In this document: piece after piece, positions 10,184-21,064 of the stretch
Layout of the letters: every line of letters begins with the position of its first letter
How positions within the stretch are numbered: the first letter of the stretch is position 1
From: an uncultured Pseudomonadota bacterium
GTDB taxonomy: Bacteria > Pseudomonadota > Gammaproteobacteria > Methylococcales > Methylomonadaceae
Length of the DNA: 40,833 bases
NCBI GenBank assembly: GCA_903876445.1
Contig: CAIQZX010000083.1
Span: 1 to 40,833 of the forward strand
Reading direction: 5' to 3'
The notes under the pieces: generated by a model
Told to the model about the DNA's origin: nothing
Seen by the model: only the letters and a program-made list of their open reading frames with translations
Databases searched by the model: none
Made by a program: the position numbers and the translations under genes

Positions 10184-10462
10184 ATGTTACCGCCAAATTT
10201 CGCCGTCGCGCTTAAATACGACCATGAAAAAGACAACGCTCCGACCGTTACGGCAAAGGGCGCACGTTTGCTTGCGGATCAAATTTTAAAAATCGGGACA
10301 GAAAACGATGTGCCGATTTATAAAGATTCCGAATTAGTAAAAATGTTGTCGCAAATTCCGTTAGGTGATGAAATTCCACAAGAACTTTATCTTGCTGTCG
10401 CAGAAGTGATTGCTTTTGCTTATGGCTTGAGCGGCAAAACTATTCCAGAGAATCCCGCATGA
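10184..10462 (+). CDS. FlhB C-terminal-domain-like protein (EscU/YscU/HrcU/FlhB2 family, orphan)
   Basis: MLPPNFAVALKYDHEKDNAPTVTAKGARLLADQILKIGTENDVPIYKDSELVKMLSQIPLGDEIPQELYLAVAEVIAFAYGL aligns by eye with the post-NPTH domain of FlhB. Confidence 0.88.
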   Translation: MLPPNFAVALKYDHEKDNAPTVTAKGARLLADQILKIGTENDVPIYKDSELVKMLSQIPLGDEIPQELYLAVAEVIAFAYGLSGKTIPENPA

Positions 10463-11319
10463 CTTTAAAAAATATGATAGTCGAATTATCACAAACGCTT
10501 TTACCGCACCATTTGTTGTCGCAGTTTGTTAGTCGATTTACGCATTGTGAAACGGTTTGGTGGAAAAATTTTCTCACGCGCCAAATTATTCAACATTACG
10601 GCGTAAATATGGATGAAGCCGCAACGTCGGATTTGAATGCGTTTAAAAGTTTTAACGAATTTTTCACGCGAGAATTAAAAGTCGGCGCACGTCCTTTGAC
10701 AACAGAAGAGGGTGCAATTTCAAGTCCTGCCGATGGCGTTGTGAGTCAAGCCGGAAAAATTGAAAATGGCGATATTTTTCAAGCGAAAGGTAAAAGTTTC
10801 ACTGTTACAGATTTATTGGGCGGCGATTCGGAACGTGCTGAAAAATTCAATCATGGCGAATTCACGACAATTTATTTGTCACCAAAAGATTATCACCGTT
10901 TGCACATTCCGATTACCGGCACATTGCGCGAAATGGTTCATGTTCCCGGTCGTTTATTCAGTGTAAATGGCGCGACAACCGAAGCGGTAAATGGTTTATT
11001 TGCAAAAAATGAACGGGTTGTGGCGATTTTCGATACCGAAATTGGTCAAATGGCGTTGGTTTTGGTTGGTGCGATTTTTGTATCGAGTATTGAAACCGTT
11101 TGGCATGGTGTTGTAACGCCGCCATCGATTGAAAGCGTTAGAACATGGAAATATGAAACGGACGCGCCAACGTTGAAAATCGGTGAAGAAATGGGACGTT
11201 TTAATATGGGTTCAACAATTATCGTTCTTTTTGAAAAAGATAAAATGAATTGGAATGCGGACTTTATCGCCAATAAAGCGGTAAAAGTTGGCGAAAAAAT
11301 CGCGCAATTTACTGCCTAA
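10459..11319 (+). CDS. psd: Phosphatidylserine decarboxylase proenzyme
   Basis: SFNEFFTRELK, SPADGVVSQAG, YHRLHIPITG and C-terminal pyruvoyl site NMGSTIIVLF; ATGA overlap with the upstream gene. Confidence 0.95.
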   Translation: MTLKNMIVELSQTLLPHHLLSQFVSRFTHCETVWWKNFLTRQIIQHYGVNMDEAATSDLNAFKSFNEFFTRELKVGARPLTTEEGAISSPADGVVSQAGKIENGDIFQAKGKSFTVTDLLGGDSERAEKFNHGEFTTIYLSPKDYHRLHIPITGTLREMVHVPGRLFSVNGATTEAVNGLFAKNERVVAIFDTEIGQMALVLVGAIFVSSIETVWHGVVTPPSIESVRTWKYETDAPTLKIGEEMGRFNMGSTIIVLFEKDKMNWNADFIANKAVKVGEKIAQFTA

Positions 11320-11380
11320 AATGTGAAACGTTAGTTTTGCCTAAATAATGTAAAAGAAAAAATACATAAATCGATGACAA

Positions 11381-13423
11381 ATGACTAAAATAAATCAAAT
11401 CAAATCATTTTTTTGGCTTGCTATTTTTACGCAAGTTATTCATGCAGAAAGCGAATTTACTGACGTGCCACTTGACCAGTTGATGGACGTTAAAGTTACG
11501 TCCATTACTAAAATGCCAATGTCGTTAAACAAATCACCCGTAACGGCTTATGTGATTTCACAAGATGAAATTTCTCGCAAAGGCTACCGTTTTTTAACCG
11601 ATATTTTGAAAAACATCCCTGATATTCACGTTGCGAATTTAGCATCTACTGAAAAAGCAGGCGTTGAAATTTATATTCGTGGCATTTTCGCTAACGATAA
11701 AATTACCGTTTTGATTGATGGTAATAAAATCAAAGCTCCCACAGGCGAACCCACCGCGTTTTTTCACACGATGCCGCTGCTTGATGTGAAACAAGTTGAA
11801 ATCAGTTTAGGTTCGTCATCGTCCATTTATGGCGGTGATGCGATGCTTGGTACAATCAATTTAGTCACTGAAACAGGCGACGGAATTAACGGCATAAAAG
11901 TTAAAGCAACAGGCGGCACGCAAGATACAGGGGAAGTTCAAGTTGCCGCTGGTAAAAAAATTAACGACGATATTAACGTGGCTTTATCGGGTAGTTTTCA
12001 TCGCAGCGCGTCAGAAGATTTAAAACAAAATTATCCCGAAATTTACGGCAAACTTGATAAAGTCGATTTAAGCGAACAAAACCACAACATTCATTTCAAA
12101 GCTAATTACAAAGATTTAACGCTGAATTATTACCGCATTTATAACAACGCAAATACCAGTACGTCGTTTAATCCGGCACAACCTATTAAATATGATTATT
12201 CGGGCAAAGCCTTTTTTGCCACCATCAATCAAATGGCAAACGCCACTTATAACTTAGAAATCAATCCATTTTGGCAAGCCAAATCCAGTTTGAGTTATGA
12301 AAGCACTGAATTAGAACCGGATTCGAGTTATCGTGCTTGGGGTGCAATCGCACCAACTTCTTGGATGGGCGATGCAATGCGTTTTTCTGAAACGGTTGCT
12401 TATTTAAAAGGCGACCTTAACTGGTTAAGCGGTATTGAATTGAGTTTTATGGATTCAACGCCTAAAAATAACACTGATCCCAGTTCACTGATTAAAAATA
12501 CCAGTTACGAAAATTACGCCGTTTATAGCCAAATAAATTACGATTTAACACAAACACTCGCGTTAAACGGGTCGTTACGAATGGATGCCGATTCACGTTA
12601 CACACCAAGTGTTAATCCGCGTCTTGGTTTTTCGTGGCAAGCGTTTAAAACCTTACGTTTCTTTGGCGCGTGGGGAACATCTTATATTGCTCCTTCGCCT
12701 TATTTGATTTATGAATCGTGGAATACACCAGCCGATCCCATTTATCACCGCGCAAATTTACATCTTCAACCTGAAAAGATGATGACTTCTGAATTAGGTT
12801 TGAATGCCGAGCCGTTCAAAAATAATGCGTTTAAATTATCGGGATTTTATACACAAGGCAAAGATATTGTGCGTGTCGTTAATAACGTTTTCACAGGCAA
12901 ACCGAATATCAATGATAATTTAGCCACGTCTGAAACGTATGGTCTGCAAGTAGGTGATTCACAACGTTTTGAAAATGGCATTAGTGCTGATGTGAATTAC
13001 GTTTACACGTTAGGTCAACAAAATGCCGAAAAATTAACCAAAATGGTTGGCATGACCAATGCGCCTGAAAATATGATTAAAAGTAACGTCGAGTATTCGC
13101 TTGATAAATTTACGTTTAGATTTACGGGACGTTGGTTTGATAAAGTCAGAACGCACGAATCGAATACGATTTATAAAGGTGAAAGAATGCACGGTGCAAC
13201 GGTCTTTGATTCAAATGTGCATTACGCTTTGCCGTTGCAATCGGCTGAATTCAGCATTGATTTGGGCGCAACGAATTTACTGGATACGAAATACTATAAC
13301 GTGAATATGAATGATAATTTTGCCGTCATTCCATTGCCGGATGGTAGCGCGTTGAGCGGTGGTTTACCACGTTTGCCACAGGAAACGCGCCGCCTTTATT
13401 TAACGGTTGGATTGTCGTATTAA
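11381..13423 (+). CDS. TonB-dependent outer-membrane receptor
   Basis: N-terminal signal; LDQLMDVKVTSITKMPMSLNKSPVTAYVISQDEISRKGYRFLTDILKNIPDIHV plug domain; GVEIYIRGIFANDKITVLIDGNKI; C-terminal LYLTVGLSY. Confidence 0.9.
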   Translation: MTKINQIKSFFWLAIFTQVIHAESEFTDVPLDQLMDVKVTSITKMPMSLNKSPVTAYVISQDEISRKGYRFLTDILKNIPDIHVANLASTEKAGVEIYIRGIFANDKITVLIDGNKIKAPTGEPTAFFHTMPLLDVKQVEISLGSSSSIYGGDAMLGTINLVTETGDGINGIKVKATGGTQDTGEVQVAAGKKINDDINVALSGSFHRSASEDLKQNYPEIYGKLDKVDLSEQNHNIHFKANYKDLTLNYYRIYNNANTSTSFNPAQPIKYDYSGKAFFATINQMANATYNLEINPFWQAKSSLSYESTELEPDSSYRAWGAIAPTSWMGDAMRFSETVAYLKGDLNWLSGIELSFMDSTPKNNTDPSSLIKNTSYENYAVYSQINYDLTQTLALNGSLRMDADSRYTPSVNPRLGFSWQAFKTLRFFGAWGTSYIAPSPYLIYESWNTPADPIYHRANLHLQPEKMMTSELGLNAEPFKNNAFKLSGFYTQGKDIVRVVNNVFTGKPNINDNLATSETYGLQVGDSQRFENGISADVNYVYTLGQQNAEKLTKMVGMTNAPENMIKSNVEYSLDKFTFRFTGRWFDKVRTHESNTIYKGERMHGATVFDSNVHYALPLQSAEFSIDLGATNLLDTKYYNVNMNDNFAVIPLPDGSALSGGLPRLPQETRRLYLTVGLSY

Positions 13424-13441
13424 ATGCGTTATTGCGTCATT

Positions 13442-13479
13442 TCTACAATAATGAATCTTATCTACAATAATGAATCTTA
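13442..13479 (+). repeat. 19-bp perfect tandem duplication spanning the yfiR start codon
   Basis: TCTACAATAATGAATCTTA at 13442-13460 and again at 13461-13479. Confidence 0.97.
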
Positions 13480-13997
13480 TCTCACGCATTTTACCTATTT
13501 TAATTTTACTGGTTGGATTAGTTCTTCCGGTCGCACCGCTTCGCGCGGCGGATGATATAACGGATAGAGAAAATAAAATCAAAATTGCGTATTTGTTTCA
13601 TTTCAGCCAATTTACTGAGTGGGCAATAAAGCCAACTGTTTTTACTTATTGTGTTTACGATGATGAACATTTCAGTGAATTATTAAAACGTTCTTATGTG
13701 AATAAAATGCTCGGCGAATCAAAAGTTAATGTCATTCCAATTGATGCACAATCAAATTTGGATAATTGCCAATTAGTGTATTTTCCAAATGCTATCTCAG
13801 CCGAGTTACTCGCGCGAATCCGAAAAAAGCCGATTCTTTCTGTTGGTGGACAAAAAAACATTCTTGAGCAAGGGATTATTTATTTATTTGAAGAAGACGA
13901 GAAAGTGCGTTTTTTCATCAATAATAGTTCTGCGATTGCAGCGGGCTTAAAAATCAGCTCGCAATTGCTGTCACTCTCAAAAGAGCCATCGTTATGA
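13470..13997 (+). CDS. YfiR family (DUF4154) periplasmic protein
   Basis: Signal peptide then [33 protein letters not shown]...[50 protein letters not shown]. Confidence 0.9.
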   Translation: MNLISRILPILILLVGLVLPVAPLRAADDITDRENKIKIAYLFHFSQFTEWAIKPTVFTYCVYDDEHFSELLKRSYVNKMLGESKVNVIPIDAQSNLDNCQLVYFPNAISAELLARIRKKPILSVGGQKNILEQGIIYLFEEDEKVRFFINNSSAIAAGLKISSQLLSLSKEPSL

Positions 13998-16609
13998 TTT
14001 TGAAAAATAAATCAATTAAATCCAAAATTATTTTCATTACGGCATTAAGCAGTAGTATTGCGTTGATGACATTTAGCTGTATTTTGTTTTTTTACGAAAT
14101 CAATTTTGCAAAAGATGATTTAATTCGTAACTTACAAACGCAGGTCGAAATTATTGCTGAAAATAGTTTAGCGTCCTTAGCATTTATGGACAGCTCAACG
14201 ACACGGAAAACGTTAGGCGCGTTAAAACATAACAATGACATACTTTACGCGGGATTATATAGTCCGCAACAAGAGCTTTTAGATGCTTATCGAAAAGAAA
14301 CGTATCACGAAAAAATTACGTTTGCAGAAGGTCAAATTCAAAATTCTCCGCATTTAAAAAATACGGGAAGTTTTATTGAAATTATTCATCCTATTTATTT
14401 AAACGGTGAATTATTAGGTTATTTAGTTCTGCACGCTGATTTTTTATCGCTTGAACAAAAACTACTTGATTACCTGACAATTATTTTGTTTGCGTTTTGC
14501 GCGACGTTATTGATTGCGATGTTTTTATCGTTATATTTGCAATCTATTGTGTCACGTCCAATCATACGACTTTCTAATTTTATTCATGACATGACACATT
14601 CAAAAAGTTATTCCGATCATGTCGTTAAAGAAAATGATGATGAATTTGGATTGTTAGTTGATGCGTTTAATGAAATGTTAGTGCAGCTTAATTTCAGTTT
14701 TGAACAACGTAATGAAGCGGAACGCGCGTTGTCACATCATCTTACGCACTTGCAAGATATTGTTGATGAACAAACGCTAGATTTACAAAAAGCCTTAATT
14801 GCGGCGGATTCAGCTAATCATTCAAAATCCGAATTTTTAGCGAATATGAGTCACGAAATTCGCACGCCGATGAATGCGATTATTGGTATGGCGCATTTAG
14901 CACAAAAAACGACTTTAACGGAAAAACAACGTTCTTACTTAGATACAATCGGCAGCGCGGCGAATTCGTTATTGACGATTATTAACGATATTTTAGATTT
15001 TTCTAAAATTGAAGCCGGTAAATTATTTTTAGAAAATGCGGAATTTTTGCTGGATAAAGTGATTGCTAATTTGCTTAATATGCTGAAAGTCAAAGCCGAA
15101 CAGAAAAAAATACAGCTCAATGTCAACATTTCACCCGACACGCCTCGCTATCTTATTGGCGATTCACTGCGTTTAGGACAAATTTTAATTAACTTAGTTA
15201 ATAATGCGGTGAAATTTACAGAATTTGGCGAAGTAGTTATTGCGATTGAATCAAAAAAATTACACGGAAATTTTGTTGAATTGTGTTTTTCAATACGAGA
15301 TACCGGAATTGGCATGAGTGACGCGCAAATTGACGCATTGTTTCAGCCATTTTCACAAGCAGACTCTTCGACAACACGGAAATATGGTGGCACGGGTTTA
15401 GGCTTAACCATTTCAAAGCAACTCGTGGAATTGATGAAAGGCGAAATTACTGTGAAAAGTGTTTTAGGAAAAGGCAGTACGTTCAGTTTTAGTGTAAACT
15501 TAGAAACGGCAGTAAATCAGAATAATCGTCAAAATATCCAGAAGGTTAAAGAAGTTGAAATCCTGAATCCCAATATAAATTGCGGCATCAAACGGATTTT
15601 ATTGGTGGAAGATAATGAAATCAATCAACAAGTGGCGACGGAATTATTAGAGGAAATGAATTTCGAAGTTTCTATTGCGAATAACGGACAAGAAGGATTA
15701 AAACTTGCGTTGAGTGAAACTTTTGATTTGATTTTCATGGATATTCAAATGCCAATTATGGACGGACTAACGGCGACACGACTTATTCGCGCTGAACCCA
15801 AATTAGATGCCGTGCCAATTATCGCCATGACCGCACACGCTATGCAGGGTGATAGAGAAAAAAGTTTATCCTCTGGCATGAATGATCATTTAACAAAACC
15901 GATTAGTGTTGATAAATTAGTTAGCATTTTGAATCGTTGGTTAACGACAGATGAACAAATTGTTAAATCGTCTAAAACTTATTCCGATGTTCCGAATTAT
16001 TTACCGGCAGAATTACCACCTTTTGATTTAGTTCAAGCGAGAGAATTTACAGGAAATAATCCAAAATTATTGCATCAATTATTATTAAGTTTTGCAGTAA
16101 ATTATGGCAATTCCGCAAACGAATTACAGCAATGGTTATTGGACAAAGAGTTCACAAACATTAAGCAATTAGCGCATTCTATTAAAGGGATGGCTGGAAC
16201 ATTAGCGGCACACAATTTAAGGCAAGCTGCCGTAGAATTGGAGCTTGCATTGAATTACAAAAAATTTGAGAATCTCGACACTTTTGTGAATGACTTGAAA
16301 AAATGTTTAACGTCAGCGGTTGAAGCTGCCGCGTCATTGCCACCGTTACCCGAAAAAACAAATGAAAAAATAAGTCTCGATGTGAAATTGAATGACGAAG
16401 AAATGTTAGCGTTGTTAACACAATTTCATAATTCACTTAGCAGCAACCATTTTAATGCGGTTGTTTTATTCGAAAAATTAAAATTTGATTTGATATGTCA
16501 TGGTTTCGATAAAGAAGTTCAGGAATTAACGAAATTTTTAGATGCTTTAAATTTTAAATCCGCATTACCTATTTTAGACCGTATCAACTTTTCCTTATTT
16601 AAGGGTTAA
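13994..16609 (+). CDS. Hybrid sensor histidine kinase: CHASE8-like periplasmic sensor, HAMP, HisKA, HATPase_c, REC, HPt
   Basis: Two TM segments flanking [44 protein letters not shown]-like [15 protein letters not shown]-box [55 protein letters not shown]; HPt [22 protein letters not shown] overlap with yfiR. Confidence 0.93.
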   Translation: MILKNKSIKSKIIFITALSSSIALMTFSCILFFYEINFAKDDLIRNLQTQVEIIAENSLASLAFMDSSTTRKTLGALKHNNDILYAGLYSPQQELLDAYRKETYHEKITFAEGQIQNSPHLKNTGSFIEIIHPIYLNGELLGYLVLHADFLSLEQKLLDYLTIILFAFCATLLIAMFLSLYLQSIVSRPIIRLSNFIHDMTHSKSYSDHVVKENDDEFGLLVDAFNEMLVQLNFSFEQRNEAERALSHHLTHLQDIVDEQTLDLQKALIAADSANHSKSEFLANMSHEIRTPMNAIIGMAHLAQKTTLTEKQRSYLDTIGSAANSLLTIINDILDFSKIEAGKLFLENAEFLLDKVIANLLNMLKVKAEQKKIQLNVNISPDTPRYLIGDSLRLGQILINLVNNAVKFTEFGEVVIAIESKKLHGNFVELCFSIRDTGIGMSDAQIDALFQPFSQADSSTTRKYGGTGLGLTISKQLVELMKGEITVKSVLGKGSTFSFSVNLETAVNQNNRQNIQKVKEVEILNPNINCGIKRILLVEDNEINQQVATELLEEMNFEVSIANNGQEGLKLALSETFDLIFMDIQMPIMDGLTATRLIRAEPKLDAVPIIAMTAHAMQGDREKSLSSGMNDHLTKPISVDKLVSILNRWLTTDEQIVKSSKTYSDVPNYLPAELPPFDLVQAREFTGNNPKLLHQLLLSFAVNYGNSANELQQWLLDKEFTNIKQLAHSIKGMAGTLAAHNLRQAAVELELALNYKKFENLDTFVNDLKKCLTSAVEAAASLPPLPEKTNEKISLDVKLNDEEMLALLTQFHNSLSSNHFNAVVLFEKLKFDLICHGFDKEVQELTKFLDALNFKSALPILDRINFSLFKG

Positions 16610-16611
16610 TA

Positions 16612-17526
16612 ATGCAAAATTCCGAAGCGATTGTCCCAAGTATATTGATTGTCGATGATGATCCTAAAAACATTCGCTTGTTAGCCAGTCTTTTTGAAGA
16701 TGATTACGACATTTTATTTGCGACCGATGGCAAGAAAGCCTTAGAAATTGCGTTACATGAAAAACCGGATTTGATTTTACTTGATGTTATGATGCCTGAA
16801 ATGGATGGTTATCAAGTTTGTAAGACATTAAAAAACGACGCATTAACTACTGAAATTCCTATTATTTTTATTACTGCGAATTCGAGTGTTAATGAAGAAA
16901 TTCATGGTTTAGAAATTGGCGCATCGGATTACATTAGCAAACCTTTTTGTCCTGCGATTGTGAAAATTCGAGTACGAAATCAACTTGAATTAAAACAAGC
17001 GCGTGAAAAATTAACACGTTTGACGATTACGGATGGTTTAACGGGTATTGCAAATCGCCGTTGTTTTGATCAGCAACTCAAAAAAGAGTGGATTCGTGCT
17101 AGTCGAATGAATCAATCGCTTGCTGTAGTGATGATTGATGTCGATTGGTTTAAAAAATATAACGACCATTATGGGCATCAAGCCGGTGACGAGTGTTTGC
17201 GAAAAGTAGCACAAACGTTGGCTTATTCGGCTAAACGCAGCAGTGATTTTGTGGCGCGATATGGTGGCGAAGAATTTGCGCTAATTTTACCAATGACTCA
17301 CACACAAGCCGCCTTAATAGTTGCTCAAAATATCTGTGTGGCATTGAGTGATTTAAATTTACCGCATGAAAAATCGGATTTTGGCAAAGTAACGTTGAGC
17401 ATCGGCGTAGCAATCGAAATCCCTTCTTCAAATGTGCCTCCCGAGAGCTTGATTGATAATGCGGATAAAGCGTTATACATCGCAAAACATAGTGGTCGCA
17501 ATCAGGCTACTTTATTTACAGGCTAA
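16612..17526 (+). CDS. Response regulator with GGDEF output (diguanylate cyclase)
   Basis: REC: ILIVDDDPKNIRLLASL...LILLDVMMPEMDG. GGDEF domain: DGLTGIANRRCFDQQL, RSSDFVARYGGEEFAL (I-site RxxD and GGEEF both present). Confidence 0.95.
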   Translation: MQNSEAIVPSILIVDDDPKNIRLLASLFEDDYDILFATDGKKALEIALHEKPDLILLDVMMPEMDGYQVCKTLKNDALTTEIPIIFITANSSVNEEIHGLEIGASDYISKPFCPAIVKIRVRNQLELKQAREKLTRLTITDGLTGIANRRCFDQQLKKEWIRASRMNQSLAVVMIDVDWFKKYNDHYGHQAGDECLRKVAQTLAYSAKRSSDFVARYGGEEFALILPMTHTQAALIVAQNICVALSDLNLPHEKSDFGKVTLSIGVAIEIPSSNVPPESLIDNADKALYIAKHSGRNQATLFTG

Positions 17527-17554
17527 GTGGATTTTTTCTAACATTTTAATCTCT

Positions 17555-20500
17555 GTGAAACTCGAAAAAATAAAATTATCCGGTTTTAAATCCTTTGTCG
17601 ATTCAACCACAATTCCGATTCACAGCAATTTAACGGCTATTGTTGGTCCAAATGGTTGCGGAAAATCCAATATCATTGATGCGGTAAGATGGGTTATGGG
17701 GGAAAGTAGCGCGAAACATTTGCGGGGTGGCGCGATGACTGACGTTATTTTCAATGGCTCATCAACACGAAAACCGGTCAGCATGGCGAGCGTTGAACTT
17801 ATTTTTGATAATTCCGAAGGAAAACAGGGGGGGGAATTCGCGCAGTATTCTCAAATTTCAATCAAACGCCAAGTGAGTCGTGATGGGCAATCTAATTATT
17901 TTTTAAATAGTTCGCGTTGTCGGCGAAAAGATATTACCGATTTGTTTTTAGGAACAGGTTTAGGTTCACGCAGTTACGCAATTATTGAACAAGGGACGAT
18001 TTCACGGATGGTGGAAGCGAAACCCGAAGAATTACGGATTCATATCGAAGAAGCGGCTGGTATTTCAAAATATAAAGAACGTCGCAATGAAACCGAAACG
18101 CGCATGTCGAATACGCGAGAAAATTTAGAGCGATTAAATGATGTGCGCGATGAAGTCACAAAAAACGTTTCGTCATTACAAAAACAAGCGCAAAAAGCCG
18201 AGCAATATAAAGTTTTAAAACAACAAGAACGCCGTTTAAAAGCGGAATTGTTGGCGATGCGGTGGCGAAATTATGAAACGATTCTTCAAAAACTTGAAAC
18301 GCGCGTGCAATCTGTTGCTGCCGACCATAATCGTTTATTGATCGCGTTGCAGGATTTGAATGCGCGACTTGAAACAAATCGAATCGAACAAAAAAAACAA
18401 CAACAAAAACTGAATCAAACTCAAGGTCATTATTATCAAGCGGTGGCGGATGTAAATCGTTTGGAGCAGACGATTCAACACGCGAAACGCAGTCATGAAG
18501 AAACGGTATTAGAAATTGAACGGGCGAAAGAAAATGCGGCGCAGGCGGTAGAGCAGTTAACCGCCGATAAAGAAGTGATTGTCGAAATCGGCGCAGAATT
18601 GGAAACCAATTTAACGCAAAAAAACACTTTTGAAGAACAATTAACAATTTGCCTTGAGCAGCAAAAAGCGTTACAGAATCAGCAGCAAAATTGGCAAAAA
18701 GAATGGGAAAGTTACCGTTCGGATGTCACAAAAATACAAACGCAACAACAAACGTCACAACTTAAAATTTCTCAAATTAACCAGCAACAACAGCAAATTC
18801 AATTTCGATTAGAAAAATTACGCGATGAACACGCTGAATTATTGGCGAATGATTTGAATGATGAAATTATTGATTTAACTGAGCAATGCGAAGAAATTTC
18901 CGAACAACGCGAAACTATCACCGCGCAATTGGAATTTTTACAATGTGAAATTCAACGTTATCGCCAACAAATTCAAATTTGTCAGGGGACATTAAATTCC
19001 AAACAGGCAAAAAGTCACGACATACAAGGACAAATTAAATCACTGGAAGTTCTTCAGCAGCACGCGATGGCGAAAGATAATCAAACTATCAATAAGTGGT
19101 TAGCGCGACATAGTTTGACTGAAAATCCGCGTTTAGCAGAATTGATAACTGTCGAAACGGGCTGGGAATTCGCTATTGAAACGGTTTTGGCGCGTGAATT
19201 ACACGCCATTTCTGTCACGGATTTAACGGAAATTTCAGGTGATTTGAGTGCATTAACGAATGAATCTGTGATGTTCGTTGAAGTCGAAGAGTCGGCAAAA
19301 TTTATCGCCACATCTGAATTACCACGTTTGAAAGATAAAATTCAAACAAATTGTAAAATCGATGCGTTGTTGGCAGGCGTTTATTGTCTTGAAACATTGG
19401 AAGAGGCTTTGAATTTTCGACCAAAACTTCAATCGTATGAATCCATAATTACTCAAAATGGGATTTTAATTGGACAAAATTGGCTGAAAATCATCGGAAA
19501 AAACAATGCAAATCACGGCGTTTTGCAACGTGAAAAAACCTTGCGCGAATTGATACAAAAACAAATAGATTTACAAACCGAACTCACCGAATTGAATCTC
19601 GAATTTCGACAAATCAGCGACGCATTAGAACAAGCCGAATTACACCGCGAAGATTTTCAAGAAAATTTTAATAATATCACCGCTGAATTATCGGCGAAAA
19701 AGAGTGAACTCAGCGCACAATCCGCACGTTTAAGTCATCAAGAGCAGCGTTTGCAACAAGTCGAAGAAGAACAAGACGATTTTTATTTACAGCTAACCGA
19801 ATTAAGCGAAACGCTAGCGGAAATTGAAGAATTACGCGAACAAGCTAATTTGCAATCACAAATTTTGGAACAACAAAATGAAACCTTAGAAGCACGTCGT
19901 CACACGTTGCATTTTGAACAGCAGCAAATTGAACAAACGATTCAAACGGTGAAACAAAGTTTAGCGACTCAAAATGCAAAAATTGAAGGTTTGAAATCCA
20001 GCGAACAACTGTTAAATAAACAATTAACCCGTTTAGAGTTGCAGCATCATCAAGCCGTGATGCGAATTTCGGAACTAGAACAAAAAAAACTTCATGCAAA
20101 CGCGCCAATTGAATTAGAGCAATCCCAACTGATTGAAAAAATGGATTTACACGCCACTCTCGAATCCGAATTAAAAAAAGCGCGGGAATCTCTCGAAACA
20201 ATTGAAAAACAAATCACGCAAGATTTAGAGCAACAACTTCGGACTCAGCGTGATTTAGAAACAGAAAAGGAAAAATTAGACGCGCTGCGATTTGAATTGC
20301 AAGATTGCAAAGTGCGCCAACAAACCGTGAGTGAACAATTGAATGAACAGCCTATTGAAACAGCGGCGTTGTTAAAAACATTGCCAGAAAATGCGACGGA
20401 ATCTGATTGGAAAACGCAGGCGCAAACATTATCAGTACAAATTGAGCGTTTAGGTACAATCAATTTGACCGCGATTGATGAATATCAAATTCAAGCGGAA

Positions 20501-21064
20501 AGATTAACTTTTCTAACCGAACAATACGACGATTTAACGCAAGCGTTAGAAACATTGTCACAAGCAATTCAACAAATTGATAAAGAAAGTCGGTTACGTT
20601 TTAAGGCGACATTCGATAAAATAAACGTCGGGTTGCAAGAAAAATTTCCAAAATTATTTGGTGGTGGACAAGCCTATTTAGAATTAACTTCGACTGAAAT
20701 TTTAGAAGCGGGTGTCACGATTATTGCGCGTCCACCGGGTAAACGGAACAGTTCAATTCATTTACTATCCGGTGGTGAAAAAGCACTTACAGCGGTTGCG
20801 TTAGTATTTGCAATTTTTGAATTGAATCCAGCACCGTTTTGTTTGTTAGACGAAGTCGATGCGCCACTTGATGATGCGAATGTTGAACGTTTTTCTAAAA
20901 TGGTTGAAGTGATGTCTGAAACAGTTCAGTTTTTATATATTTCGCACAATAAGGTTACAATGGAAATAGCAAAGCAGTTAGCGGGTGTGACAATGAAAGA
21001 GCCGGGTGTGTCTCGCATGGTCGCGGTAGATATTGAAGACGCGGTGAATTTGGCGGAAGTTTAA
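17555..21064 (+). CDS. smc: Chromosome partition protein SMC (GTG start preferred)
   Basis: KLEKIKLSGFKSFVDSTTIPIHSNLTAIVGPNGCGKSNIIDAVRWVMGE, long coiled coil, C-terminal LLSGGEKALTAVALVFAIFELNPAPFCLLDEVDAPLDDANV. The listed ORF start (17453) overlaps the upstream gene. Confidence 0.96.
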   Translation: MKLEKIKLSGFKSFVDSTTIPIHSNLTAIVGPNGCGKSNIIDAVRWVMGESSAKHLRGGAMTDVIFNGSSTRKPVSMASVELIFDNSEGKQGGEFAQYSQISIKRQVSRDGQSNYFLNSSRCRRKDITDLFLGTGLGSRSYAIIEQGTISRMVEAKPEELRIHIEEAAGISKYKERRNETETRMSNTRENLERLNDVRDEVTKNVSSLQKQAQKAEQYKVLKQQERRLKAELLAMRWRNYETILQKLETRVQSVAADHNRLLIALQDLNARLETNRIEQKKQQQKLNQTQGHYYQAVADVNRLEQTIQHAKRSHEETVLEIERAKENAAQAVEQLTADKEVIVEIGAELETNLTQKNTFEEQLTICLEQQKALQNQQQNWQKEWESYRSDVTKIQTQQQTSQLKISQINQQQQQIQFRLEKLRDEHAELLANDLNDEIIDLTEQCEEISEQRETITAQLEFLQCEIQRYRQQIQICQGTLNSKQAKSHDIQGQIKSLEVLQQHAMAKDNQTINKWLARHSLTENPRLAELITVETGWEFAIETVLARELHAISVTDLTEISGDLSALTNESVMFVEVEESAKFIATSELPRLKDKIQTNCKIDALLAGVYCLETLEEALNFRPKLQSYESIITQNGILIGQNWLKIIGKNNANHGVLQREKTLRELIQKQIDLQTELTELNLEFRQISDALEQAELHREDFQENFNNITAELSAKKSELSAQSARLSHQEQRLQQVEEEQDDFYLQLTELSETLAEIEELREQANLQSQILEQQNETLEARRHTLHFEQQQIEQTIQTVKQSLATQNAKIEGLKSSEQLLNKQLTRLELQHHQAVMRISELEQKKLHANAPIELEQSQLIEKMDLHATLESELKKARESLETIEKQITQDLEQQLRTQRDLETEKEKLDALRFELQDCKVRQQTVSEQLNEQPIETAALLKTLPENATESDWKTQAQTLSVQIERLGTINLTAIDEYQIQAERLTFLTEQYDDLTQALETLSQAIQQIDKESRLRFKATFDKINVGLQEKFPKLFGGGQAYLELTSTEILEAGVTIIARPPGKRNSSIHLLSGGEKALTAVALVFAIFELNPAPFCLLDEVDAPLDDANVERFSKMVEVMSETVQFLYISHNKVTMEIAKQLAGVTMKEPGVSRMVAVDIEDAVNLAEV

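Noticed and set aside
10056-10289. ORF 10056..10289 overlapping queF and the FlhB-like gene
   Set aside because: Out-of-frame with two strongly supported genes.
17453-17554. Extended SMC N-terminus in the ORF track
   Set aside because: It overlaps the GGDEF gene; the SMC family N-terminus starts at the GTG at 17555 (VKLEKIKLSGFKSF).
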